Origin: Dialister sp. UBA7295
Lineage (GTDB): Bacteria > Bacillota > Negativicutes > Veillonellales > Dialisteraceae
Direction: 5' to 3'
DNA: 11,954 nt
Assembly: GCA_002471975.1 (NCBI GenBank)
Contig: DKQZ01000044.1
Coordinates: 9,382-21,335, forward strand
The stretch's first letter is position 1, and each line of letters begins with the position of its first letter. The notes under the pieces were generated by a model. The model saw only the letters and a program-made list of their open reading frames with translations, was not told the origin of the DNA and made no database searches. Made by a program: the position numbers and the translations under genes. Positions 6,587-11,954 of the stretch are shown here, piece by piece.

Positions 6587-6900
6587 ATTTTGGACCATAT
6601 TCTTCGCAGCTTTTAAAAGAACAGTCGTTTTTAATAGCCTCACATTGTCCGGGACCCGGGAAACGGGGTGTTGCGCTGCAATTCATGAAGCCACGCGAAT
6701 TTAATATTTTCTGCACGAAACAGGCAGGTTACTTATGAAGGAAATCCCGGAGCAGGGTGCCGGTTACCAAATTTTCCGGTATGGAAAGGTCCCGGAGCGC
6801 AGCGGAGGGGAAAAGGTCGTTCAATCGTACTTGCCGATATGGACTCATAAAATCTAAATTTTTTGCTCAATCGTCATTTCCGGTCATATCAGTATCAATC
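6587..6900. other. Intergenic stretch without a recognisable gene
   Basis: I see no supported gene, RNA or strong structure here. Reading frames that cross it are mostly antisense extensions over the lyase gene. A segment near 6790-6815 (GGAGCGCAGCGGAGGGG) vaguely resembles GGAGCGAAGCGA inside the hypF repeat block, but it is too short to call. Confidence 0.4.
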
Positions 6901-6901
6901 A

Positions 6902-6932
6902 AAAAGCACCTTTCTTACGAAAGGCGCTTTTC
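6902..6932 (-). terminator. Terminator of the minus-strand operon
   Basis: On the minus strand AAAAGCGCCTTTC, loop GTAA, GAAAGGTGCTTTT forms a stem of about 13 bp (one G-T pair) ending in a T-run, 14 nt after the lyase stop codon. The plus strand also has T residues after it, so it may work in both directions. Confidence 0.85.
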
Positions 6933-6945
6933 TTTTGGAAATCAC

Positions 6946-7842
6946 TCAGTCGTCTCTGTCGACTTTGTATCTCCGTTCCAGTTCCTTATATTTCCCAAGG
7001 CCCACATAGTCGTTGAATTTCGGGAAAGGAATCATCTTATCCAGATGGGAGTTCAGGTCTCCTTCTTTATTCAGCGTAGTGAAAGCATCGGCTAAAGTTT
7101 TGGAAATAAGATACAAAGATGCACAGGACCAGAAAACCCCGGCGTAGCCCATTTCCTTCAGCTCTTTGGAATTGATGATTGGCGTCTTGCCACCTTCGAT
7201 CATATTCGCAAAGAGGTATATGCCGGTACCTTTGAAGACACGGGCGATTTCCTCGATTTCCTCGCGGCTCCGGAGGGCTTCGATGAAGAGGATTTCGGCT
7301 CCCGCTTCCGCGTAAAGTTTGCCCCGGCGCACTGCATCTTCGAATCCATTTACCGCGCGGGTATCGGTACGAGCCATGATGACCAGATCTTTATCAACTC
7401 TCGCTTCGCAGGCAGCTCGGATTTTCTGGGCATGTTCCTCAGCCGTAATGACCTGTTTGCCGTCCATGTGGCCGCAGCGCTTCGGCCACACCTGGTCTTC
7501 GAAGAAGACGCAGGCAGCACCGGCATGCTCGTATTCCTGCAGTGTGTGAATGACGTTCAGCGCATTGCCATAGCCCGTATCTCCGTCCCCGATGACCGGG
7601 ATATCCGTTGCATCGCAGATCTGCTTCAGAGCAGTGGACATTTCAAAGAGAGAGAGCAGGCCCACGTCCGGTCTTGCGAGGCGGGAAGCGGAAATCGCAT
7701 ATCCGCCCATGGCCAGACAGATGGAGCCGGAGTCCTGGGCAATCTTTGCGGAGAGCGCATCATAAATGCCCGGCGCAATCATGAATTTCCCGGTCTTCAG
7801 ATTATTCTTGAAAAGGATACGTTTTTCATGAGCAGTTGTCAT
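6946..7842 (-). CDS. Isocitrate lyase/PEP mutase superfamily C-C lyase (methylisocitrate or dimethylmalate lyase-like)
   Basis: A 298-residue TIM-barrel enzyme of the ICL/PEP-mutase superfamily. Visible motifs are VIGDGDTGYG (residues 83-92, metal binding), FFEDQ (113-117), PKRCGH (120-125) and IMARTD (about 154-160). The KRCGH loop with Cys123 is the signature of true lyases, where the cysteine is the general acid/base; it argues against a phosphonate mutase. The substrate should be a 2-hydroxy- or 2-methyl-dicarboxylate or tricarboxylate split into an oxo-acid and succinate, pyruvate or propanoate-type fragments. PrpB, 2,3-dimethylmalate lyase and oxaloacetate-cleaving relatives cannot be told apart by eye. 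No propionate (prp) genes are near. Its start overlaps the stop of the preceding gene by four bases, so it is the last gene of the methionine-T-box operon, followed by a strong terminator. Confidence 0.85.
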   Translation of the reverse strand: MTTAHEKRILFKNNLKTGKFMIAPGIYDALSAKIAQDSGSICLAMGGYAISASRLARPDVGLLSLFEMSTALKQICDATDIPVIGDGDTGYGNALNVIHTLQEYEHAGAACVFFEDQVWPKRCGHMDGKQVITAEEHAQKIRAACEARVDKDLVIMARTDTRAVNGFEDAVRRGKLYAEAGAEILFIEALRSREEIEEIARVFKGTGIYLFANMIEGGKTPIINSKELKEMGYAGVFWSCASLYLISKTLADAFTTLNKEGDLNSHLDKMIPFPKFNDYVGLGKYKELERRYKVDRDD

Positions 7843-8480
7843 TTGTTTTTCTCACTCTTTTCTTTATCGATGATACGGCCAAATACCCGGGCCGCTCTTT
7901 CCCAGTTGAAAATACCGCAATGGCAGTTCTTTGCCAGATCCCTGGCCGCCCGTTCAGGAGTCATGATGCCTCTTCTGACTTTATCCAGTCTGTCTTCTAT
8001 GAGGGAAGCGCTGATCATATTATGACCGCACATGGTCTCAATCTGAAGGATATCCTCTGATGGAAGGCGGGACGTATTGCCCCATACACCGAGGGACATA
8101 TTCACCGTATGCGGTTTGATGCCTGCCCGGCAGCAGCAGCTCCCTACCCGGTCAAAAAGTCCGGAAACCACCACGGAAATACCGAGGTCCGCTTCTTTCA
8201 GCTCTGCCAGGAGTTCTGACAAATCTTTCTCATTATTGAAAACAGCATGAACCACTGTATTATCTTTTGTCTGATCAATCATCCAGGAAATATCTTTTTT
8301 CATGGAGTTGGCAGCCACATTTCCGAATATTACAGGATGATGATGACTGTATATTTCCAGAATTTTTGCCAGTTTAGGCGCGGAACCATCCCGGTTCACG
8401 TCCTTTGCAGCCATAGCGAGGACGACGAATTCCTGCTTCAGGTCTTCCAGCGGGCCGCGTCTGTGCAACGTATGGGTCAT
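7839..8480 (-). CDS. Conserved cysteine-rich protein of unknown function
   Basis: 213 residues with no domain I can name. No signal peptide or membrane segment is visible, so it is probably cytoplasmic. Cysteines are grouped: Cys115-117 (SCCCRAG), Cys151 in MCGHNMIS and Cys186/188 in NCHCGIFN. With His153 they could make an iron-sulfur or metal site. The N-terminus MTHTLHRRG and the stretch LGISVVVSGLFD look like conserved family features; I have an impression of related hypothetical proteins in other anaerobes beside ferredoxin-like genes, but this is unverified. The start lies in an ATGA overlap with the ferredoxin-like gene and the stop overlaps the lyase start, so the three products are probably made in fixed proportion and may act together. 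AAAGGAG is about 10 nt upstream. Confidence 0.75.
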   Translation of the reverse strand: MTHTLHRRGPLEDLKQEFVVLAMAAKDVNRDGSAPKLAKILEIYSHHHPVIFGNVAANSMKKDISWMIDQTKDNTVVHAVFNNEKDLSELLAELKEADLGISVVVSGLFDRVGSCCCRAGIKPHTVNMSLGVWGNTSRLPSEDILQIETMCGHNMISASLIEDRLDKVRRGIMTPERAARDLAKNCHCGIFNWERAARVFGRIIDKEKSEKNK

Positions 8481-9205
8481 ATCCTCACCACTCCTTTGAA
8501 AGGCTTACCCAGGCCCACGTTCGTCTTACCGTTGGGACGATAAGGAATGTGTTCCTCCTCCATGATTTTCTGCGCCGGATTTTCTCCCGTTTCAGGATCA
8601 AGAGGCGTAGCCACGCAGAGGCTGAATACAGTATGAATCTTTCCTTCCACTTCTTTCAGTGCATGGAGCACATCCCGGAGCGTTTCCAGGGGCATATCCA
8701 TTTCGAGCAATGCGGAAAGAGCGCGCTGGGGCAGCACTTCCGGCTTCATTGTACCAGTTTTCGCATCGGCCATGAGAGAAGTAACGGGATTTTCCGGTTC
8801 GAAATGAACGCCGATAGGCGCCAGTTTCTGCGCAATGGTCTGGACATCATAGAAATCAGTGCCAATGCCCGGGCGACCCAGCTCTACAGATACACTAACC
8901 CTGCCATATTTCAGGCGTGCAGTCACGTCATTCGTCTTGATTTCTTCTGTACCCCGGCCGAGGACGCCTGTACTCTTATGCGGTTTCCTCACATCACTGA
9001 AAGCTTCCCGGATGCTTCTGGGATAAGATAGCTCCTCCACCGTTAGGGCATTCTTCGGGCAGACACCGCTGTAATAGCAGATGTGGCACTCCACACAGGC
9101 ATCTTCATCAATATCTGCCTTCCCGTCTACCTTATGGATGGCTTTCATCGCACAGTAGGGAATGCACTGAAAGCATCCGATACATTTGCTTCTATCGACT
9201 TTCAT
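8477..9205 (-). CDS. Ferredoxin-like protein with two [4Fe-4S] motifs and a unique C-terminal domain
   Basis: 242 residues. The N-terminal 55 hold two cluster motifs: Cys8-x2-Cys11-x2-Cys14-x3-Cys18 and Cys37-x2-Cys40-x2-Cys43-x5-Cys49-Pro. The first lacks the usual Pro after its last cysteine. The remaining ~185 residues are a domain I do not recognise, with VSVELGRPGIGTDFYDVQ and a late NVGLGKPFKG segment. It is likely a cytoplasmic electron-transfer partner for a reductive step, perhaps with the cysteine-rich protein encoded next. It starts 15 nt after the metQ stop with AAGGGAG as ribosome binding site and no terminator between, so it should depend on the same methionine T-box. It has no NIL domain that I can see, unlike the ferredoxin of the archaeal/anaerobe homocysteine pathway. 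Confidence 0.82.
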   Translation of the reverse strand: MKVDRSKCIGCFQCIPYCAMKAIHKVDGKADIDEDACVECHICYYSGVCPKNALTVEELSYPRSIREAFSDVRKPHKSTGVLGRGTEEIKTNDVTARLKYGRVSVSVELGRPGIGTDFYDVQTIAQKLAPIGVHFEPENPVTSLMADAKTGTMKPEVLPQRALSALLEMDMPLETLRDVLHALKEVEGKIHTVFSLCVATPLDPETGENPAQKIMEEEHIPYRPNGKTNVGLGKPFKGVVRI

Positions 9206-9220
9206 GGATAACTCCCTTTA

Positions 9221-10048
9221 TCAGTTCCAGGCAGGAATAGCGGAACCCTTGAAATGGTCTTTAATGAATTCCTTCATTTCATTATTCTGGATGCTTTCCA
9301 GAAGGAGTTTCGTTTCCGGTTTATCTTTATCTTCTGTGCGGACTGCCAGAATATTGCAGTACTTGGAATCAGAGCCTTCCAGCACGAAAGCATCTTTCGT
9401 TGGAACGAGGCCGGACTTGACAGCATAGGAATTGTTAATGACTGCGAAATCCAGATCCGGCAGCATTCTGGGAATCATTGCTGCATCCACTTCACGGATT
9501 TCCAGATGATGCGGGTTCTCTGTAATATCGTTCACTGTAGCTTTGCCGCCGATATTGTCCTTCAGTTTGATGACTTTTGCATGGTCCAGAATTTCCAGTG
9601 CACGGCCCCCGTTGGACGGATCGTTCGGGATAGCGATGATCATATTATCCTTGATTTCATCCACGGATTTGATTTTCTGGGAATAAACGCCCATCGGGAA
9701 AAGAATCGTATTTCCTACAGCCGTGATTTTGTAGCCTCTGTCCTTTACATGGTTATCGAGGAAGGGCTTGTGCTGGTACATATTGGCATCGATTTCCTTG
9801 GAATTCAATGCTTCATTCGGCTGTACATAATCGTTAAATTCTACGATCTGAATATCGAGACCCTTCTTGGCGGCAATCTGCTTTGCCTTTTCAATGACCT
9901 CTGCGTGAGGGCCGGAAAGAGTGCCCACCTTGATTGTTTTTAGCGCCGCCTGAGAAGAAGCGGCGGATTTGGCCGGGGCGCCGCCGCAGCCTGCCAGACC
10001 GAATACGGCCGATGCCAGTAAAGCTCCAATAACCAGTTTCTTAAGCAT
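9221..10048 (-). CDS. metQ: MetQ/NlpA-family substrate-binding lipoprotein of a methionine ABC transporter (copy 1)
   Basis: An outer-face lipoprotein that captures methionine (or a close analogue) for a MetNI-type importer. From the chosen Met it has a signal peptide MLKKLVIGALLASAVFGLAGC with lipobox LAGC. Family segments follow: IKVGTLSGPHAEV, DYVQPNEAL, ANMYQHKPFL, AIPNDPSNGGRALEIL and FAVINNSYA. Length is normal (275 residues). An in-frame ATG at 10060 would add MEVI. I prefer 10048 because GGAGG sits 5 nt before it and the signal peptide is then standard; the upstream ATG has AGGAGG only 3 nt away. First gene of the T-box operon. No ATPase or permease gene is in the window. Methionine as ligand is supported by the ATG specifier of the leader. 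Confidence 0.92.
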   Translation of the reverse strand: MLKKLVIGALLASAVFGLAGCGGAPAKSAASSQAALKTIKVGTLSGPHAEVIEKAKQIAAKKGLDIQIVEFNDYVQPNEALNSKEIDANMYQHKPFLDNHVKDRGYKITAVGNTILFPMGVYSQKIKSVDEIKDNMIIAIPNDPSNGGRALEILDHAKVIKLKDNIGGKATVNDITENPHHLEIREVDAAMIPRMLPDLDFAVINNSYAVKSGLVPTKDAFVLEGSDSKYCNILAVRTEDKDKPETKLLLESIQNNEMKEFIKDHFKGSAIPAWN

Positions 10049-10065
10049 AATGACCTCCATTTTCC

Positions 10066-10086
10066 TCCTGTACTCTAATTACAGGA
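10066..10086 (-). promoter_or_regulatory. Hairpin overlapping the metQ (copy 1) ribosome binding site
   Basis: On the minus strand TCCTGTA (10086-10080) pairs exactly with TACAGGA (10072-10066) across a 7-nt loop. The right arm includes the AGGAGG ribosome binding site, so the stem could hide it. ATTTCCTGTA (10089-10080) is also the exact complement of TACAGGAAAT at 10401-10392, just upstream of the leader start. Confidence 0.4.
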
Positions 10087-10144
10087 AATCCCTAAGAATG
10101 CGTCTTTGCATTCCCGCGCTGTATCGGGCGTCTCCCGTCTGCAT

Positions 10145-10394
10145 AAAAAAAGAGCCCTCATCCCCTGGGACGAAAGCTTCGTGGTACCACCCAAATTTCA
10201 TGCACAGGTCTCCCTATGCACCTCGATCCCGCCAATCGCGGATACGCTGTAAAGGGCGATCCCTGAAATGCCTTAATGACTTCGGCACCTCCGGCTCCAA
10301 GACCATATTCGGAATCTTTGTCATACCCCTTCCACCATACGGGGCTCTCTGTCATGACAGGGGAAACCTACTCATCTCTTCCTTGCCTTAAATT
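10145..10394 (-). ncRNA. T-box leader, methionine specifier, upstream of metQ copy 1 operon
   Basis: The leader is read on the minus strand. Stem I has the AGTA motif (10372-10369), the AGAGAG and GGTGGAA apical segments, and the 3' side GAA-T-ATG-G, which puts the specifier codon ATG at 10306-10304. The lower helix AAGA/TCTT and the GGC/GCC pair close it. The T-box sequence GGGTGGTACCACG is at 10192-10180; its TGGT fits the ACCA end of tRNA-Met. A terminator stem of about 9 bp follows with seven T (10151-10145). When uncharged tRNA-Met is bound, the antiterminator should form and metQ, the ferredoxin, the Cys-rich protein and the lyase be transcribed. Confidence 0.92.
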
Positions 10395-10400
10395 TCCTGT

Positions 10401-10430
10401 ATTGTAGCATGAGTGGATGTAAAAGGGCAA
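10401..10430 (-). promoter_or_regulatory. Promoter of the minus-strand methionine operon
   Basis: On the minus strand TTGCCC (10430-10425) and TACAAT (10406-10401) are spaced by 18 bp. The predicted start is near 10394, just before T-box stem I. Confidence 0.6.
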
Positions 10431-10438
10431 GAGGAAAT

Positions 10439-10471
10439 TTTGCGCAGAGAGCAGGAAATATTCTGCGCAAA
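10439..10471. promoter_or_regulatory. Inverted repeat between the divergent promoters, possible operator
   Basis: TTTGCGCAGA (10439-10448) and TCTGCGCAAA (10462-10471) are exact complements, 10 bp each, 13 bp apart. The TGCGCA cores are themselves palindromic and 23 bp apart, about two helix turns. The site lies just upstream of the minus-strand -35 box. It may bind a regulator; I know no match. Confidence 0.4.
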
Positions 10472-10529
10472 TTTTCCCCGGATAATTTCCACCCCGGCGG
10501 CCGGTATCAGGGAATATTGGACAACAAAC

Positions 10530-10557
10530 CACGAATCACGAACAACGAATCACGATT
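10530..10557 (-). repeat. Short tandem tract, reverse copy of the tract at 5730
   Basis: CACGAATCACGAACAACGAA-type units. On the minus strand they read TCGTGATTCGTTGTTCGTGA, nearly the same as the tract in front of the GAAGGTG hairpin at 5762. No GAAGGTG hairpin is attached here. It sits between the two divergent promoters. Confidence 0.7.
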
Positions 10558-10580
10558 GTCTATATCCATTCCAGTCTGTC

Positions 10581-10609
10581 TTGACAATTACGGAAGCCGA
10601 TGGTATATT
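10581..10609 (+). promoter_or_regulatory. Promoter of the second metQ transcript
   Basis: A consensus TTGACA (10581-10586), 17-bp spacer and TATATT (10604-10609). Transcription should start near 10616, immediately before the T-box stem I. Confidence 0.85.
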
Positions 10610-10615
10610 ATTTCT

Positions 10616-10871
10616 AACTACATACAGGCAGTGAAGAGAAGAGTACATAAAGGCTTCGGCAAAGAGAGCTCCGGCGGGTGGGAAGGAGTACGGAAAGTTT
10701 ATGGAACATGGCCTCTGAGCCTTTCCGCTGAACAGTGAAGCGGCACGGGAACTCCCGTTACAGGGTCAGGGTATCGGCTTTGGCCCGTACCTCATAAGGC
10801 TTTCCGGGCGACCGGGAAGTGAAATTGGGTGGTAACACGAATCCTTCGTCCCTTTGGGCGGAGGATTTTTT
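10616..10871 (+). ncRNA. T-box leader, methionine specifier, upstream of metQ copy 2
   Basis: Stem I shows AGTA (10642-10645) followed by CATAAA (10646-10651), which pairs exactly with TTTATG (10698-10703). Next comes GAA-C-ATG-G, giving specifier ATG at 10708-10710. The apical AGAGAG and GGTGGGAAGG segments are present. The T-box GGGTGGTAACACG is at 10827-10839 and has the TGGT that pairs with an ACCA tRNA end. The terminator stem ATCCTTCGTCC/GGGCGGAGGAT (10841-10866) ends in a T6 run. Same logic as the divergent leader: readthrough when tRNA-Met is uncharged. Confidence 0.93.
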
Positions 10872-10918
10872 GTATCTGAAACGGAATAGAGGGTTTCGGA
10901 TATTTCAAAGGAGGAAAT

Positions 10919-11746
10919 ATGATGAATTTAAAGAAGACTTTAGCACTGTCTCTGGCAGCCCTTGCCGTAGTGGGCGCCATTTCCGGCTGCGGCGGAGACA
11001 AGAAAGAAGCCAAAGCACCGGCTGAAAAGAAGGAAATCACCGTAGGCGTCACCCCGGGTTACTCTGAACAGGTCATGGAATTCGTAGCGAAAGAAGCGGA
11101 AAAACAGGGACTCAAAGTCAACCTGAAATCCTTTGCCGATTACGTCACCCCGGACCAGGCCCTGGCATCTGGCGATATCGACCTGAACTCCTTCCAGCAC
11201 GGTCCGTTCCTGGAAGCTTTCAATGAAAAGAACGGCTCCAAGCTCGTTTCCATCGGAAATACTTACCTGGCACCGCTCCGCGTTTATTCCAACAAGATCA
11301 AATCCCTGGATGAAATCAAAGAGGGCGACAAGATTTCCATTCCGAACGATCCTTCCAACGGCGGACGTGCTCTTGTCCTTCTGGAACAGAAAGGCATCAT
11401 CAAACTGAAAAAGGGCACCAATCCGGTGAAAGCCGTAGTCGGCGATATCGAATCGAACCCGAAACACATTGAAATTGTAGAACTCGAAGCTGCCCAGCTC
11501 CCGAGATCTCTCGATGACGTGGCATGCTCCGTCATCAATGCAGGCTATGCGAAATCCGCGAAACTGGATCACAAATCCGCTCTGGCTACGGAAGACAGCA
11601 CCTCTCCTTATGCAAACATCATTGCAGCCAGAGAAAAGGACAAGGATAACCCGACCTATCAGAAATTCGTGAAGATCTTCCAGAGCGAATCGGTGAAGAA
11701 ATATATCAACGACAACTTCTCCGACGGACTGATTCCGGCGTTCTGA
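10919..11746 (+). CDS. metQ: MetQ/NlpA-family substrate-binding lipoprotein (copy 2)
   Basis: A second methionine-type binding lipoprotein of 275 residues. It has the signal peptide MMNLKKTLALSLAALAVVG followed by lipobox ISGC, then a charged linker and the family segments ITVGVTPGYSEQVMEF, DYVTPDQALASGDIDLN, FQHGPFLEAF, SIPNDPSNGGRALVLLEQ and SVINAGYA. It is clearly a paralogue of the divergent copy (both have IPNDPSNGGRAL) but differs in the ligand-cleft regions, so affinity or ligand may differ. AAAGGAGG lies before tandem ATG codons; 10919 is chosen, 10922 is equally possible. It follows a methionine T-box leader. No importer ATPase or permease follows before a terminator-like hairpin, so it probably shares a MetNI encoded elsewhere or beyond the window. 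Confidence 0.93.
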   Translation: MMNLKKTLALSLAALAVVGAISGCGGDKKEAKAPAEKKEITVGVTPGYSEQVMEFVAKEAEKQGLKVNLKSFADYVTPDQALASGDIDLNSFQHGPFLEAFNEKNGSKLVSIGNTYLAPLRVYSNKIKSLDEIKEGDKISIPNDPSNGGRALVLLEQKGIIKLKKGTNPVKAVVGDIESNPKHIEIVELEAAQLPRSLDDVACSVINAGYAKSAKLDHKSALATEDSTSPYANIIAAREKDKDNPTYQKFVKIFQSESVKKYINDNFSDGLIPAF

Positions 11747-11781
11747 TCGCAGGGTAGGAAAACTTTGAGAAATATGTCTGC

Positions 11782-11808
11782 CTGATAACTGTATTTAAAA
11801 GTTATCAG
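11782..11808 (+). repeat. Inverted repeat after metQ copy 2
   Basis: CTGATAACT (11782-11790) pairs with AGTTATCAG (11800-11808) across a 9-nt loop. No T-run follows. The right arm is also the first unit of the tandem tract of the next element. Confidence 0.5.
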
Positions 11809-11866
11809 TTATCAGTTTGCAGTTCACAGTGAAGGTGGCGCCTTAAATGATAAAGGCGCCATTTTT
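11801..11866 (+). repeat. Composite repeat, copy 6, probably the terminator of metQ copy 2
   Basis: The tandem tract GTTATCA GTTATCA GTTTGCA GTTCACA covers 11801-11830. GAAGGTG is at 11831-11837. A 9-bp stem TGGCGCCTT/AAGGCGCCA (11836-11844, 11853-11861) is followed by five T, a good rightward terminator. Confidence 0.8.
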
Positions 11867-11954
11867 ATATGGTATCTGATGGAAGTCTATTACATAAAGG
11901 AAATAAAAAGGCCCGCTTCAAAATTCTGATGCGGTGTTAGAGTCAGGAAAAAAC

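Noticed and set aside
5685..6600. CRISPR array or insertion sequence in the repeat-rich gap
   Set aside because: Repeats are few, unevenly spaced and hairpin-based, without uniform spacers; no transposase frame or long terminal inverted repeats are seen.
6946..7842. Phosphonate biosynthesis (PEP mutase) assignment for the lyase gene
   Set aside because: The PKRCGH loop with a catalytic Cys is the lyase signature, and no phosphonopyruvate decarboxylase or other phosphonate gene is nearby.
9254..9943. 229-codon plus-strand frame across metQ copy 1
   Set aside because: Antisense to a clear MetQ lipoprotein gene; Phe/Ile-rich shadow composition.

Overview
The window looks like chromosomal DNA of an anaerobic member of the Bacillota, most likely a Negativicutes-type bacterium (Dialister/Megasphaera/Veillonella relatives). 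This is inferred from two T-box leaders, strong AGGAGG ribosome binding sites, a complete run of NiFe-hydrogenase maturation genes, ferredoxin-type metabolism and many small dispersed palindromic repeats. The genus cannot be fixed by eye.

Layout. (1) 1-357: end of a repeat element, an extended -10 promoter (158-163) and a long leader with two hairpins. (2) 358-5684, plus strand: a tight operon hypF-hypC-hypD-GNAT-hypE. HypF and HypE make the cyano ligand from carbamoyl phosphate, and HypC/HypD carry and assemble the Fe(CN)2CO group of NiFe hydrogenases. hypA, hypB and the hydrogenase itself are not in the window. hypF carries an in-frame block of about 370 bp of repeat-derived DNA. (3) 5685-6945: about 1.26 kb with no convincing gene, filled with repeats, two terminator-like hairpins facing right and one terminator for the gene that follows. 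(4) 10394-6946, minus strand: promoter, methionine T-box leader, metQ-like lipoprotein gene, two-cluster ferredoxin-like protein, cysteine-rich protein of unknown function, and an isocitrate-lyase/PEP-mutase family lyase. The last three are linked by 4-nt ATGA overlaps. (5) 10581-11746, plus strand: a divergent promoter, a second methionine T-box leader and a second metQ-like gene. (6) The window ends in another repeat hairpin.

Both T-boxes have ATG at the specifier position (GAA-N-ATG-G), so both transcripts should be induced when uncharged tRNA-Met accumulates. This fits the MetQ-like proteins. It also places an uncharacterised ferredoxin / Cys-rich protein / lyase set under methionine control, which is the best candidate here for an undescribed pathway.

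The second notable theme is repeats. One family has a degenerate short tandem tract, then GAAGGTG, then a stem whose sequence changes with base pairing kept (six copies). A second family (GGCTCCCC...GGGGAGCT-stem-TGAGGGG) has two copies inside hypF, read in frame, and a third between genes.
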